Assembly (NCBI GenBank): GCA_963797115.1 | Contig: CAWCOH010000001.1 | Location: 3,596,001 to 3,660,000 of the forward strand | Direction of reading: 5' to 3' | From: AP-15 sp963797115 | Lineage (GTDB): Bacteria > Pseudomonadota > Alphaproteobacteria > ATCC43930 > CGMCC-115725 | Length of the DNA stretch: 64,000 nt | Shown: positions 33,395 to 42,847 of the stretch, one piece after another | How positions within the stretch are numbered: the stretch's first letter is position 1 | Layout of the letters: every line of letters begins with the position of its first letter | The notes under the pieces: generated by a model | Told to the model about the DNA's origin: nothing | Database searches by the model: none | The model's input: the letters and a program-made list of their open reading frames with translations, nothing else | Program-made: the position numbers and the translations under genes

Positions 33395-34906
33395 TTATCG
33401 CCGCCTCACGACAGGCGCCGCGCCGAGAGACGCGGCGAGGACGTGGAGCCGGCGCTGCACCGTCTCACCGTCGTAGAGGCTGTCGATCCGCGGGATCTCC
33501 AGTATGAGGCTGTTTTCCTCGCGGTAGAGCCGTGTGTCGGACAAGAGATCGATCGTCCCGCCGCAGAGAGTGTAGGCGAAGCGGAGCGCCAGGCCGAGCG
33601 TGCGAACCTCCGCGGCGGAATGCTCGTCGAGGAATTGACCCGTCGGCTCCTTCACCGGGTCATCCGCGCCACCGCCGTAGCGCGTATGCAGAACCGCAGC
33701 GACAAATACCCGGTCGGCGTGGCTGATGCCGGCGAACGGCATCCTCAAACTGCGGGTGAAGGCCAGCTCGGCGCGATAGTCCGGATGCTCACTCCACGCG
33801 ATGTCACTGAGCCAGCAAGCGGCGCGATGCAGTCGCTCGGCCCGCTCGGACAGGTTCGGGAACAATCGCGACGCCCATTGCTGCAATCGGTCGCCGTCGA
33901 GTTTGAAGCGGCTATGGCGGGCTATCGCCGCACAACCCGCGATCAAGGGGTGAGTTGCTCGTTCCCGAGGGGGGATCAAACCGTAAGCGTAACCTTCGCG
34001 CAGCCCGAATGCCGAGAAAATCACGTTCTGGGGTCGTGCCGCCGCTACTAACTTGCGTAGGATCAACGCCGCAAGTGGCACGACTTCCAGGCGCTTGCGC
34101 GAAATCATAATAATTCTTTCCAGCGACTTTCGCGACAGCCGCCCAATGATATCGAAAAAGGCCTCGGCCTCCCGCCGGGCAACTGTGTATTGGTGAATGA
34201 TGTGGAGCGGATAGTGGGTGTGCTCCATGTGCAGCCGGGCGATCGCTCGTGCCGCGCCGCCGACCAAATACAAGTTCTTGCCCGGCGCCGCGAACAACGC
34301 GGCCGTGCCGGCGAGCGCGCGCTCCGTCGCCTCCGACACGGCCCTGGCGCTGTCGCCGAACCCGGCGAGACGCAGCGGCCCGAGCGGCAGCGTAACCCCG
34401 CGACCTATCTCTCCGATTTCTCCGGCACGCGAAGGACCGCCCGCCTTCACCCGTATCAATTCGACGCTACCCCCGCCTAAGTCGACGACCAGCCCTGCGG
34501 CTTCGGGTATCCCGGCGAGCACGCCGGCGGCGGACAGTCGAGCCTCCTCGGCGCCATCGATGATCTCGACCGGCACTCGGCACTGCGCTTCGACCTCCGC
34601 GGCAAATGATCGGCCGTCGCTGGCGTCGCGCATCGCAGCGGTCGCCAGCACCGCGAGGTGCTCGACGCCGACGGCGCCGGCGAGCGCGACGAACCGGCGC
34701 AAATTGACCAGCGCGAGCGCCTTGCCCTCCGAGTTCAGCCTTCCCGTCGAGGCGATACCCCGGCCGAGGCCGCACAGCACCCTCTCGTTCAGCAGTGGGA
34801 ACAACGCGCCCCCGAGCCGGTCGAAGACCACAAGGCGCAGCGAGTTCGAGCCCAAATCGATGACGGCGATACGGCCGGTCGTCGCGATCACGTTCGGCTC
34901 GGCCAT
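33395..34906 (-). CDS. ppx: Exopolyphosphatase / pppGpp phosphohydrolase
   Basis: A 503-residue ASKHA-fold enzyme that removes terminal phosphate from polyphosphate. IAVIDLGSNSLRLVVFD is the first phosphate loop, EEARLSAAGVLAGIPEAAGLVVDLGGGSVELI the second, and a C-terminal HD-like helical domain follows from about residue 310. The gene follows ppk with a 4-bp gap on the same strand, so polymer synthesis and breakdown are transcribed together. Confidence 0.95.
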   Translation of the reverse strand: MAEPNVIATTGRIAVIDLGSNSLRLVVFDRLGGALFPLLNERVLCGLGRGIASTGRLNSEGKALALVNLRRFVALAGAVGVEHLAVLATAAMRDASDGRSFAAEVEAQCRVPVEIIDGAEEARLSAAGVLAGIPEAAGLVVDLGGGSVELIRVKAGGPSRAGEIGEIGRGVTLPLGPLRLAGFGDSARAVSEATERALAGTAALFAAPGKNLYLVGGAARAIARLHMEHTHYPLHIIHQYTVARREAEAFFDIIGRLSRKSLERIIMISRKRLEVVPLAALILRKLVAAARPQNVIFSAFGLREGYAYGLIPPRERATHPLIAGCAAIARHSRFKLDGDRLQQWASRLFPNLSERAERLHRAACWLSDIAWSEHPDYRAELAFTRSLRMPFAGISHADRVFVAAVLHTRYGGGADDPVKEPTGQFLDEHSAAEVRTLGLALRFAYTLCGGTIDLLSDTRLYREENSLILEIPRIDSLYDGETVQRRLHVLAASLGAAPVVRRR

Positions 34907-34910
34907 CAGT

Positions 34911-37046
34911 TCAGCGAACGACCAGTCTCGGGAGGCCCCGCTTCAGCGCCGTGCCGCGGCCCGACAAACTCGGGTTGGTCATGAAATAGGTATGGGCCGA
35001 GAAGGCTTCGCTATCGATCGGTACGCGGTGATAGCTGCCATCCGACGACAGGATCCAGCTCTGCAAAGAGTCGCGGAAATTCGCCACCATGATCTCGTCC
35101 AGTACCTGCCGGTGCACGGTCTGGTTCTCGATCGGCACAAGCGCCTCGACCCGTCCGTCGAAATTCCGCGGCATCCAGTCGGCGGAACTGATGAAAACTT
35201 TGGCGCGATCCGAGGGGAGCTTGTGGCCGTTGGCGAAACAGACGATGCGCCCATGCTCTAAGAAGCGGCCGATGATGCTCTTCACCCGGATGTTCACGGA
35301 AAGCCCCGGAACGCCGGGCCTCAGACAGCAAATTCCGCGCACGACGAGATCGACGCTCACACCGGATTGTGATGCCCGATATAGGAGATCAACGATTGCC
35401 GGGTCGACGAGCGAATTCATCTTCGCCCAGATCTGAGCCGGTTTGCCGGCTTTCGCATTGGATATCTCGTCCTCGATCAGCTCACCGAGCCGAGCCCGCA
35501 AGTCGATCGGCGCGACCCCGATCTTTTCCAGGCTGGCGGGGCTGGCGTAGCCTGTCATGTAATTGAACAGGCGCGTCGCGTCTCGGCACAGCGCCGGATC
35601 ACAGGTAAAAAAAGACAGGTCGGTGTAAACCTTGGCCGTGTAGGGATGATAATTACCAGTCCCGAAATGCACGTATGAGCAAAGCTCACCGCCCTCGCGA
35701 CGCACAACGAGTGACACCTTGGCGTGCGTCTTCAGCTGCATGAATCCGTAAACAACCTGCACGCCCGCCCGTTCGAGATCGCGCGCCCAGCGGATATTGG
35801 CTTCCTCGTCGAAGCGTGCCTTGAGCTCGATCAGCGCGGTGACCGACTTTCCAGCCTCGGCCGCTTCGGCGAGCTCGCGCACGATCGGGCTGTCCTCGCT
35901 CGTCCGATAAAGCGTCTGCTTGATCGCGACGACTGCGGGGTCGCGCGCGGCCTGCCGTACGAATTGAACAACGACATCAAAGCTTTCGTAGGGATGATGG
36001 ACAACAATGTCCTTTTGCCGGATCGCCGCAAAGCAGTCGCCGCCAAAATCGCGGATACGCTCGGGAAAGCGAGCATGATGGGGAGTGAAGACGAGACCCG
36101 GCCGCTCGTCGATGATCAGCTGCTCGGTATCGTTGAGGCCGAGTATCTCGCCGCCGGCGAAGACGTCCGCTGGCGCGGCATCGAGCCTTTCCATCAGGAA
36201 CTTGCGCAAATCAGCAGGCATCGTCGAATCGACGGCGAGCAGGATGACGTGGCCACGTCGACGCCTTTTGAGCGCCGTTTCGTAGAGCCGGACGAGATCC
36301 TCGGCCTCCTCTTCGATCTCGACTTCACTGTCACGCAGAACCCGAAACACGCCTTGGGCTTCCACCGCGAATCCCGGGAACAAATGGTCGAGAAACAGAG
36401 CAATGACCTGTTCGATGGGCAGGAAGCGCACGCGTTCACCGGGCAGCCGCATAAAACGATCGACCGATGGCGGAATCAAGATCAGCGCCTGTAAACGGGA
36501 ACCATCGGCTACTCGTTCGAGCTCGAGAACCAAACCGAAGCCGCGATTGGCGACAAACGGAAAGGGATGGGCGGGGTCGATCGCAAGCGGCGTCAGCACG
36601 GGGAAGACGTCGGCCATAAACCGCCTCTCGAGCCAGTCCCGGTCACCCGGTTCGAAGTCGACGGGCTCGATGACGGCAAACCCGGCCTCATCGAGTTGCC
36701 GGCGCAGCCCCATCCAGGTGACTTGCTGATCTGCCATCAATTTGCCCGCGCGCTGCTGGATCGCCTCGAGCTGTTGCGCAGGCGTCAGCCCGTCCCGGCT
36801 TCGCGTGGTGATGCCGGCCACATGTTGGCCTTTGAGCCCGGCCACACGAACCATATAGAATTCGTCGAGATTGTTTGCCGAGATCGACAGGAAGCGCAGT
36901 CGCTCGAGCAGCGGGTGGCGGATATTGTCGGCTTCGGCGAGAACGCGCTCGTTGAAGGCGAGCCAGGAAAGTTCGCGATTGATGAATCGTGCCTCGGAAT
37001 GGAAGTCGGCCGGTTGGATCTCAACCGGCTGCGCACTGGTTCTCAC
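34911..37046 (-). CDS. ppk1: Polyphosphate kinase 1
   Basis: A 711-residue enzyme polymerising the terminal phosphate of ATP to polyphosphate. The N-terminal domain starts FINRELSWLAFNERVLAEA. The two phospholipase-D-like catalytic blocks are clear: the autophosphorylated His in QLKTHAKVSLVVRREG and, near the C-terminus, FISSADWMPRNFDGRVEALVPIE; HHPYESFDVVVQFVRQAARDP is another PPK1 signature. Length is normal. It heads the ppk-ppx operon and is divergent from the sixA-like gene. Confidence 0.97.
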   Translation of the reverse strand: MRTSAQPVEIQPADFHSEARFINRELSWLAFNERVLAEADNIRHPLLERLRFLSISANNLDEFYMVRVAGLKGQHVAGITTRSRDGLTPAQQLEAIQQRAGKLMADQQVTWMGLRRQLDEAGFAVIEPVDFEPGDRDWLERRFMADVFPVLTPLAIDPAHPFPFVANRGFGLVLELERVADGSRLQALILIPPSVDRFMRLPGERVRFLPIEQVIALFLDHLFPGFAVEAQGVFRVLRDSEVEIEEEAEDLVRLYETALKRRRRGHVILLAVDSTMPADLRKFLMERLDAAPADVFAGGEILGLNDTEQLIIDERPGLVFTPHHARFPERIRDFGGDCFAAIRQKDIVVHHPYESFDVVVQFVRQAARDPAVVAIKQTLYRTSEDSPIVRELAEAAEAGKSVTALIELKARFDEEANIRWARDLERAGVQVVYGFMQLKTHAKVSLVVRREGGELCSYVHFGTGNYHPYTAKVYTDLSFFTCDPALCRDATRLFNYMTGYASPASLEKIGVAPIDLRARLGELIEDEISNAKAGKPAQIWAKMNSLVDPAIVDLLYRASQSGVSVDLVVRGICCLRPGVPGLSVNIRVKSIIGRFLEHGRIVCFANGHKLPSDRAKVFISSADWMPRNFDGRVEALVPIENQTVHRQVLDEIMVANFRDSLQSWILSSDGSYHRVPIDSEAFSAHTYFMTNPSLSGRGTALKRGLPRLVVR

Positions 37047-37186
37047 TTCCGCTCTCCCGCAGGATGATCAAGGTCAATTTTACCGCGAAGATGCCGGCAA
37101 GTCATGCTTCGGCCGGAATGGTCCGTGATGGCTGGACGCTTCCGCCAGAAAGGCCCGTGGTGGCTCGCCCGATTAGGAGACAGATT

Positions 37187-37708
37187 ATGCATATGCTGCA
37201 TCTGCTGCGCCACGCCAAGTCGAGCTGGAAGGAGGAGGTCGAAGATCACGAGCGAGCCTTGAGCCGCCGGGGTCGCGAGGCTGCACGCCGGGTCGGCCAG
37301 GCTCTTCCGGCGGCGGTCGGAACACTCGACCTCGTCTTGTGCTCGAGCGCTCGAAGGACACGCGAAACCTTGGAGCTGATCGTCGCCGAGTTCACCGTCC
37401 GACCGCCGAGTGTGATCGAGGAAAAACTTTACGAGGCGAGCAAAGATGAGCTGATGGACCGTCTTCGCCGCCTCGCCGAGGAGATCAGCAACGTCCTTCT
37501 GATCGGACACAACCCCGGGCTCCACAATCTTGCGATAGCTATCGCCGATACGAATACGGCCGGCTTTCGGGCACTATCATCAGGCAAATTTCCGACCGCC
37601 GCGCGCGCTAGTTTCCGGGTCCCGGAGCCGTGGTCAGGCCTCGGCCGCTTGCCCTGCGAACTAGTCGATTATGTTATGGCCGACTCGTTGCCAAGCGATA
37701 GAGATTGA
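37187..37708 (+). CDS. SixA-like phosphohistidine phosphatase (histidine phosphatase superfamily)
   Basis: A 173-residue branch-1 histidine phosphatase. LHLLRHAKSSW contains the RHG-type catalytic motif (as RHA), RTRETLELI supplies the conserved Arg, and LLIGHNPGLHNLA the second catalytic His. SixA in E. coli dephosphorylates histidine phosphotransfer proteins; the target here is unknown. ATG 37187 has a good ribosome binding site (TAGGAGA, 37174-37180). Its 3' end overlaps convergent hdaA by 40 bp. Confidence 0.87.
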   Translation: MHMLHLLRHAKSSWKEEVEDHERALSRRGREAARRVGQALPAAVGTLDLVLCSSARRTRETLELIVAEFTVRPPSVIEEKLYEASKDELMDRLRRLAEEISNVLLIGHNPGLHNLAIAIADTNTAGFRALSSGKFPTAARASFRVPEPWSGLGRLPCELVDYVMADSLPSDRD

Positions 37709-38370
37709 TAGTCCGGAGCTGCCAATACCCTGCGCGCGAGCGGGATGGTAATCGGACCTCCATTGCTCAGCGCGGCGGCATCGAGATCGGCAGCAATTTT
37801 CGCGGCGCCAGCGAAGGAGCGCTCGATACGCTTCAGGAGATAGGCGATCAGCCCGGGCTCGACCAGGACCCGGCGATCGGCGAAATGCTTGACGAGAACG
37901 GCCCCGAGGAGCTTGTCATCGGGGGCCTCGATCTCGACCGCAACGGCCGCACGCAGGCGGGAGCGAAGATCACCGAGCGCGACCGCCCATAGTCCGGGCG
38001 GTTGCCGAGCCGTGATCAATAGGCCCCCGCGGCACTCGACGCACGCGTTGTAGAGGTGGAGCAGGCTGTGCTCTGCGGCCCGATCGGCGTCATCGACCGC
38101 GATTCTATATCCGCCTTCCTGGAACAGGCGCGCCAGCGTCCTCGGCGTCAAAGTATTGCCGGGGATCAATGTTGCCTTGGCGCGCTCGCACCACAAATGG
38201 GCTAAATGTGTCTTGCCGCAGCCGCTGGGACCGTGCACCACGAGCGCCGGCGAAGGCCAGTCGGGCCATCGGTCGACCCGCTCGATGGCTGCAGCGTTCC
38301 TCTCGGAGCACAAGAAATCGGCCCGGGCAAAGGATGGCGGGAAAGACAGGCCTAGCGGGAGCTGGATCAT
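37669..38370 (-). CDS. hdaA: HdaA, DnaA-like regulator of replication initiation
   Basis: A 233-residue DnaA-related AAA+ protein that, in Caulobacter, promotes hydrolysis of DnaA-bound ATP at the sliding clamp. The N-terminus MIQLPLGLSF contains the clamp-binding QLPL motif. Walker A is GPSGCGKTHLAHLW (near residues 47-60), Walker B IAVDDADRA, with sensor-type RSRLRAAVAVEI. It lacks the DnaA DNA-binding domain IV, as expected. It follows the CDP-alcohol phosphatidyltransferase and DUF2066 genes on the same strand. Confidence 0.9.
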   Translation of the reverse strand: MIQLPLGLSFPPSFARADFLCSERNAAAIERVDRWPDWPSPALVVHGPSGCGKTHLAHLWCERAKATLIPGNTLTPRTLARLFQEGGYRIAVDDADRAAEHSLLHLYNACVECRGGLLITARQPPGLWAVALGDLRSRLRAAVAVEIEAPDDKLLGAVLVKHFADRRVLVEPGLIAYLLKRIERSFAGAAKIAADLDAAALSNGGPITIPLARRVLAAPDYQSLSLGNESAIT

Positions 38371-38419
38371 CAGACGAGAATAATACCGTAATCCGGACCA
38401 CGCGAGGGCACCCTGGCAT

Positions 38420-38986
38420 TCACAAGGCTTGCTCCGAACCCGCGAGGATGCGCGTCCACCGCAAGAGGTAGGCCAGTCCCGACGCCAATGTCGTCGCCGC
38501 CACTGCCAGGCTCAAGGCAAAATCTAGCCAGCCCGGAGCCGCGCCGAGACCCAGCCGCCCGAGGACGAAGCCGACGAGGGTAATCTGCATGCCGGTGTTG
38601 ATCTTGCTGATGTATAGCGGATCGTGCTGTTTCGGCACCGCGACCGCCTGGATGAGCAAGAAGCCGCCGACGATCAACACGTCGCGAAATACGACGAGAA
38701 TGACGAGCCAAGTCCAGAGCTGGTGCGCTATCCCCAGCGTGACGTAGACACTGACGAGCATCGCCTTGTCAGCGACCGGATCGAGGAGCGCGCCGAGCCG
38801 GGTACGGCGATCGAAGCGTTTGGCGATGAACCCGTCGAGTGCGTCCGAGATGCCCGCGGCGACGAGCACCCAGAACGCGATCCCGTACTGGCCTTCGATG
38901 ATCAGCCATATCGTCAGGGGCACCAGAAAAAGGCGCGCCAGTGAGATCAGATTCGGCAGATTGAATTCGACCGCGCTTATGGTCAT
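38420..38986 (-). CDS. CDP-alcohol phosphatidyltransferase family protein
   Basis: A 188-residue membrane enzyme of the PgsA type. The family motif is complete: DALDGFIAKRFDRRTRLGALLDPVADK (D-G-x2-A-x-R spacing slightly varied, then G-x3-D-x3-D) near residues 48-74. Six hydrophobic helices. Members transfer a phosphatidyl group from CDP-diacylglycerol to an alcohol; phosphatidylglycerophosphate synthesis is likely but not proven. The DUF2066-PgsA-like-HdaA order is common in alphaproteobacteria. Confidence 0.9.
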   Translation of the reverse strand: MTISAVEFNLPNLISLARLFLVPLTIWLIIEGQYGIAFWVLVAAGISDALDGFIAKRFDRRTRLGALLDPVADKAMLVSVYVTLGIAHQLWTWLVILVVFRDVLIVGGFLLIQAVAVPKQHDPLYISKINTGMQITLVGFVLGRLGLGAAPGWLDFALSLAVAATTLASGLAYLLRWTRILAGSEQAL

Positions 38987-39056
38987 GGCCCTGCCGCGGC
39001 CTCAAGGGGCTTGCGCTGCAAACCGAAGCATCCCGCTGGCGCCCGCACCGGCAATG

Positions 39057-40217
39057 TCAGCGTGAGCCCGCCGCACTAGAGATCTGCAGCTGCCATACGG
39101 GGTCACCGCCGCCGAGACCCAGATCGACTTCGGCAAGGCTGGATCTCAACTGCTCGGGACTACCGACATAGCGAATCTGGATCCTTGCTTCCTGACGACT
39201 AAGGGAGAGCAGATCGACCTTGCGCACGGCCGCCACCGAAGCCAGGCGATCGCGCACCAGCACCCAGTCGCCGAGGCTACGGATCGGGACGCTGGCCGCG
39301 ACGACCGCCTGCTGGCTCTTCCTCGGACCACCGCCGGCGATCCCAGCTGCCGCATCCGCCGCCCGCTTGAGAAGGTCGCCCTCGCTTTCACCTGGCAGAG
39401 CATCGACCGAAGTCCCCTGGCTATCCGAGAGGCGACCGGCTCGATACCACTTGACGCTTAGATCGAAGCCCGCGAGTTCGTCGCCCTGGCGCCGCGCCGT
39501 GGCAAGCGCGACGATGGCCTGATCGCTTCCGTTCCGCTGGGCGATCGCCGCCAGCGCTTCGGAATCGCCCGACTCCGCACGATTGGCGTCTATCGTCGTC
39601 AAATCGCCCGCGTCGCCGAGTGGGATGGACAAGCGCGCGGAGCTCCCATCTCCCGACCGGCGTCCCCATGCTTCGCGCCACGGGTTAGGGTCGTCCCACA
39701 GCATCGTTCCCGTGACATCTCTATAGAGCGGCAACACGACCGCCGGCTTAGCACTACCGCTGCTCTCGGGGACAGCCGGCTTGCCGCCTCCTTCGGCAGA
39801 CGCAGTGTCGACGACGCGCACCAACCGCCGGAGTTTCGCGGGGCGGAAATGAAAAGTGTAGTTGGCAAGATATCGCACCGCCGACATGCGTTCGCTCGCC
39901 ACCTCGAAACTCTCGACCATGTCGGTTATCGCTTTATCATCGAGCTTCGCCAACTTGGCGTTGTCTGATGTCCCCGCCAGCCGATCGACGACGAGCCCGA
40001 GCGCCCGCCGCTGTCCGTCGATGCGAGCAAGCTCGCGCGCCGCGCCAGCGCTATCAGCGGTGGCGTCGACTTTGACGGTCGCCGAATAGCTGTCGGGTTG
40101 ATCCGCCGCGAGCGTAGCCCCGCTCTGCATCGCAACGGCCAGCAACAGCAGCGCACCCCCGGCGCAACGGCAGAGAGCCCGGGCTCCGGCGGGTGTGGAC
40201 TCAAGCGGCAAGGCCAT
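39057..40217 (-). CDS. DUF2066-domain exported protein
   Basis: A 386-residue protein of unknown function. A signal peptide is visible (hydrophobic ALLLLAVAMQSGATLAA, cleavage near residue 38). The DUF2066 part follows: YSATVKVDATADSAGAARELARIDGQRRALGLVVDRL and the WREAWGRR region; the C-terminal 120 residues include a repeated short-domain pattern (SLGDWVLVRDRLASVAAVRKVDLLSLSRQEARIQI) resembling a secretin-type alpha/beta fold. No catalytic residues can be named. It is first of the three-gene group with the PgsA-like and hdaA genes. Confidence 0.82.
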   Translation of the reverse strand: MALPLESTPAGARALCRCAGGALLLLAVAMQSGATLAADQPDSYSATVKVDATADSAGAARELARIDGQRRALGLVVDRLAGTSDNAKLAKLDDKAITDMVESFEVASERMSAVRYLANYTFHFRPAKLRRLVRVVDTASAEGGGKPAVPESSGSAKPAVVLPLYRDVTGTMLWDDPNPWREAWGRRSGDGSSARLSIPLGDAGDLTTIDANRAESGDSEALAAIAQRNGSDQAIVALATARRQGDELAGFDLSVKWYRAGRLSDSQGTSVDALPGESEGDLLKRAADAAAGIAGGGPRKSQQAVVAASVPIRSLGDWVLVRDRLASVAAVRKVDLLSLSRQEARIQIRYVGSPEQLRSSLAEVDLGLGGGDPVWQLQISSAAGSR

Positions 40218-40362
40218 TGCAAACCGCCTCCGATCCGATACTTTCGCGGCTGACCCGCCGCGACCGAGCGGTCATACAGTAGTTTTCGCGAGGACACCAT
40301 CGACCGCCAGGACAGGACCACCAGGGCGGCGCGAGCCCGGGACTGAGACCCACCTCGGAGCC

Positions 40363-41043
40363 ATGGAGATGCCACGCCTCCGACTGGGTGTGCTGATTTC
40401 GGGCCGCGGATCGAACCTGCAGGCGTTGATCAACGCCTGCGCCGACCCGGCTTACCCGGCTGAGGTCGTATCGGTTATCAGCGACCGCGCCGAGGCTCCG
40501 GGACTGGCGATTGCAGCAGCGGCCGGCATCTTCGGCGTTGCAGTCCGGCACCGCGATCGGCCGGCGTTCGCTTCCGAAGCAAGTGTCCTGCTCCGCCGGC
40601 AGCGTGCCGACCTAGTCTGTCTTGCCGGGTTCATGCGCGTGCTGGATACGGCCTTTGTCGAGGCGTGGCGCGATAAGATGGTTAATATTCATCCTTCGCT
40701 GCTGCCGTCGTTTCCCGGTCTTCACCCGCACCGACAGGCGCTCGCGGCGGGTGTGCGGTTCAGCGGCTGTACCGTGCATTTCGTGCGCCCGGAGGTCGAC
40801 GCAGGACCGATCATTGCGCAAGCGGTCGTGCCAACCGGGCCGGGTGACGACGAGGGGCGCTTGGCGGCGCGGATCCTGGCGGTCGAACATCGGCTCTACC
40901 CGCTCGTGATAAGATTGATTGCCGAGAGCCGCGTACGGGTCTCAAACGATGTCGTCGAGATCGACGGATGGCAGGCCCCGACAGCCGTAGTGCTGAACCC
41001 TGACGAACTAACTGGCGAGCCGTTGGCCACGACGCTTGGCTAG
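40363..41043 (+). CDS. purN: Phosphoribosylglycinamide formyltransferase
   Basis: A 226-residue enzyme using 10-formyl-tetrahydrofolate to formylate GAR in purine synthesis. RLGVLISGRGSNLQALI is the substrate-binding start, NIHPSLLPSFPGLHPHRQAL the catalytic Asn/His block, and EVDAGPIIAQAVV carries the catalytic Asp. ATG 40363 is used; ATG 40369 is equally possible. In most alphaproteobacteria purN directly follows purM; here the only purM in view lies 2.7 kb downstream and is atypical. Confidence 0.95.
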   Translation: MEMPRLRLGVLISGRGSNLQALINACADPAYPAEVVSVISDRAEAPGLAIAAAAGIFGVAVRHRDRPAFASEASVLLRRQRADLVCLAGFMRVLDTAFVEAWRDKMVNIHPSLLPSFPGLHPHRQALAAGVRFSGCTVHFVRPEVDAGPIIAQAVVPTGPGDDEGRLAARILAVEHRLYPLVIRLIAESRVRVSNDVVEIDGWQAPTAVVLNPDELTGEPLATTLG

Positions 41044-41081
41044 TCTATAGCTGGGGCGGTTGTTCAGTAGACGAGGCGGTT

Positions 41082-41207
41082 ATGGCGGTGATCGATCCTG
41101 AATTCGAGCGACATCGACAGACGTGGATCGCGTTTACGCGGATGATTAAATATTCCTTGGCCCTTATCATAATTATCCTCGCTGGCATGGCAATATTCTT
41201 ATTGTAG
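41082..41207 (+). CDS. 41-residue membrane microprotein resembling aa3-type cytochrome c oxidase subunit IV
   Basis: The peptide MAVIDPEFERHRQTWIAF... has a short soluble N-terminus (residues 1-22) with the 'ERxxTWxxFxRM' pattern, then one hydrophobic helix (about 24-41). Length, topology and the R-x-x-T-W-x-x-F-x-R core resemble the bacterial aa3 oxidase subunit IV family (PF07835). No other oxidase genes are near. It lies 38 bp after purN and converges with the O-antigen-ligase-like gene. Confidence 0.6.
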   Translation: MAVIDPEFERHRQTWIAFTRMIKYSLALIIIILAGMAIFLL

Positions 41208-41218
41208 AGAGAGCATCA

Positions 41219-42643
41219 TCATCGAGAACGGGCCAGTTGCGTTTTAGTATCCCTGCCGGGCTGCGGGGGCAGCAGGCGCGCCATCACAAGGACCGCGAAC
41301 AGGGAGAACCATAAGGTCGCCATCCACCACTCCTGCCAGATCCCGTAAGTGGCAAGCGAGGCGATGAGCGCGATGGACAAGCTTGCGCCTGCCGCGGCAA
41401 CGAATATTCGCGGCCAGGGAACGATGGCCAGGCCGTACCAGAGGAGCGCGACCAGCAGTGCAAAGAGCACGGCACCCGGCACCCCAAGCTCGAGCCAAAC
41501 CTGCAGGGGCGCATTATGGGGATGCAGTGGCAGCCAAGTCTCGCCCGGCCTGATCGGGTCCTTACCGCCTGGGATGTTCCGCGCCGCGTCGAGCCCCCAA
41601 CCGGCAAGAGGCCGCTCGGCGATCCGCTCGCCGACGAAAGACCAGATCATCAGACGGTGTCCGGCTGAAACCTTGATCCGATCGACGGTTTCGGTCAGGC
41701 CAGGAGATCGTTCGAGCCTGGCAAAGCTCAGCGGCGCTGTAATAATCAGGATCAAAGAGATCATCGCCGCAAGATGGGCGGCGCGCGTCTGCCCGAGGTA
41801 GAGCAAGAACGCTAATGCCAGACCGGCGGCGCCGGCAGCTTTCGCCGACGTATCGGAGAGCGCAAAGATCGCCGCCGCCGTTGCGGTCGCGATCACGAAG
41901 GCGAAGACCGCATGGCCGCGGTAGGCCACCACCGCGCTGGCGGGTGCAAGCAAGATCGCTAACGAGACTGACGCCTGGTTCATTCGCGTTGCCTGGTAAG
42001 CGCGCTCGGATACCAAAGCACCGAACGCGCCATGCGAGACGAGCTCGATCGCAACCAACGCGAGCCCGGCCGCAAGCCCCGCCAGCAACGAGAGAACCAG
42101 CCGGCGCGGAGCGACGATGCAGTCGACTGCCGCGACCAGCGCGAGCCCGGCCGCGAAGATCCCGGCAAGCCGGGCGGCGAGTGCAAAGCTGCGCCATGGA
42201 TCCGCCGACCATAACGCCGAAACCATCGACCAACCGAGGAGGCAGCCGAGCAGCACCGTCGTACGGCCGAACAGCGGACGCGGCTCGAATTTTCGTGCCG
42301 AAAGCGCCAGACCCGCCGCACACAGCCCGGCGGCCGAAGCGAGCGCGGCGACGCCTCTCGGCACCAGCACGAGGACCGGGAAGAACAGCAGCGCCGCTAT
42401 GTCAATACCCGCTTCGAGCCAGACGGCGAGCCGCCGCTTTGCCTGACCCGAGATCAACCCAAATCTGGCGCCCAGGCTAATGGATCCCACCTGACAGAAG
42501 AGTCCGAAAAGGAGTTTGCCAAGGTTCGGTTGTGCGCGATTGCCGGCGATGCGCAAAGGAATTTCGATCAGCGTTGCGCTGGCGGATCGGGCTCGCCTGC
42601 AGTCGATCATCCGGGATCGCAAGCGCCCGCAGAGCCGCCCCAT
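41219..42643 (-). CDS. O-antigen ligase / Wzy-type polymerase family membrane protein
   Basis: Up to 474 residues with about ten to twelve membrane helices from residue 75 onward. The large periplasmic loop carries the Wzy_C signature: RLMIWSFVGERIAERPLAGWGLDAARN... LPLHPHNAPLQVWLELGVPGA (near residues 325-385), including the conserved His pair. Members join or polymerise surface oligosaccharides. The first 70 residues are poorly hydrophobic and may be untranslated; an internal start near 42610 (MIDCRR) is possible. No other polysaccharide genes are adjacent. Confidence 0.83.
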   Translation of the reverse strand: MGRLCGRLRSRMIDCRRARSASATLIEIPLRIAGNRAQPNLGKLLFGLFCQVGSISLGARFGLISGQAKRRLAVWLEAGIDIAALLFFPVLVLVPRGVAALASAAGLCAAGLALSARKFEPRPLFGRTTVLLGCLLGWSMVSALWSADPWRSFALAARLAGIFAAGLALVAAVDCIVAPRRLVLSLLAGLAAGLALVAIELVSHGAFGALVSERAYQATRMNQASVSLAILLAPASAVVAYRGHAVFAFVIATATAAAIFALSDTSAKAAGAAGLALAFLLYLGQTRAAHLAAMISLILIITAPLSFARLERSPGLTETVDRIKVSAGHRLMIWSFVGERIAERPLAGWGLDAARNIPGGKDPIRPGETWLPLHPHNAPLQVWLELGVPGAVLFALLVALLWYGLAIVPWPRIFVAAAGASLSIALIASLATYGIWQEWWMATLWFSLFAVLVMARLLPPQPGRDTKTQLARSR

Positions 42644-42847
42644 TTGGACCGCGGCGGCGATGGCTCAGGCAGTGGAGATCGGCCCGTCCCTCGGTGTGGC
42701 GCATCTGGGTGGGGCAAGGGCTTTAGCCTCATCGGGTGCGCTCATTCCAGCTCCCCAACGACCCCAATGCCGCCGCCAAGCTCAAGCAGTGCGTCGACCT
42801 CGGAGCCTGCCCTCGGGCCGGCTATCGGCCTGTGAGAATCGCCGGGC

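Noticed and set aside
42720..42847. A short coding-like stretch (RSFQLPNDPNAAAKLKQC) between the ligase and dioxygenase genes
   Set aside because: It has no start in context and I could not tie it to any family, so it is not reported as a gene or remnant.
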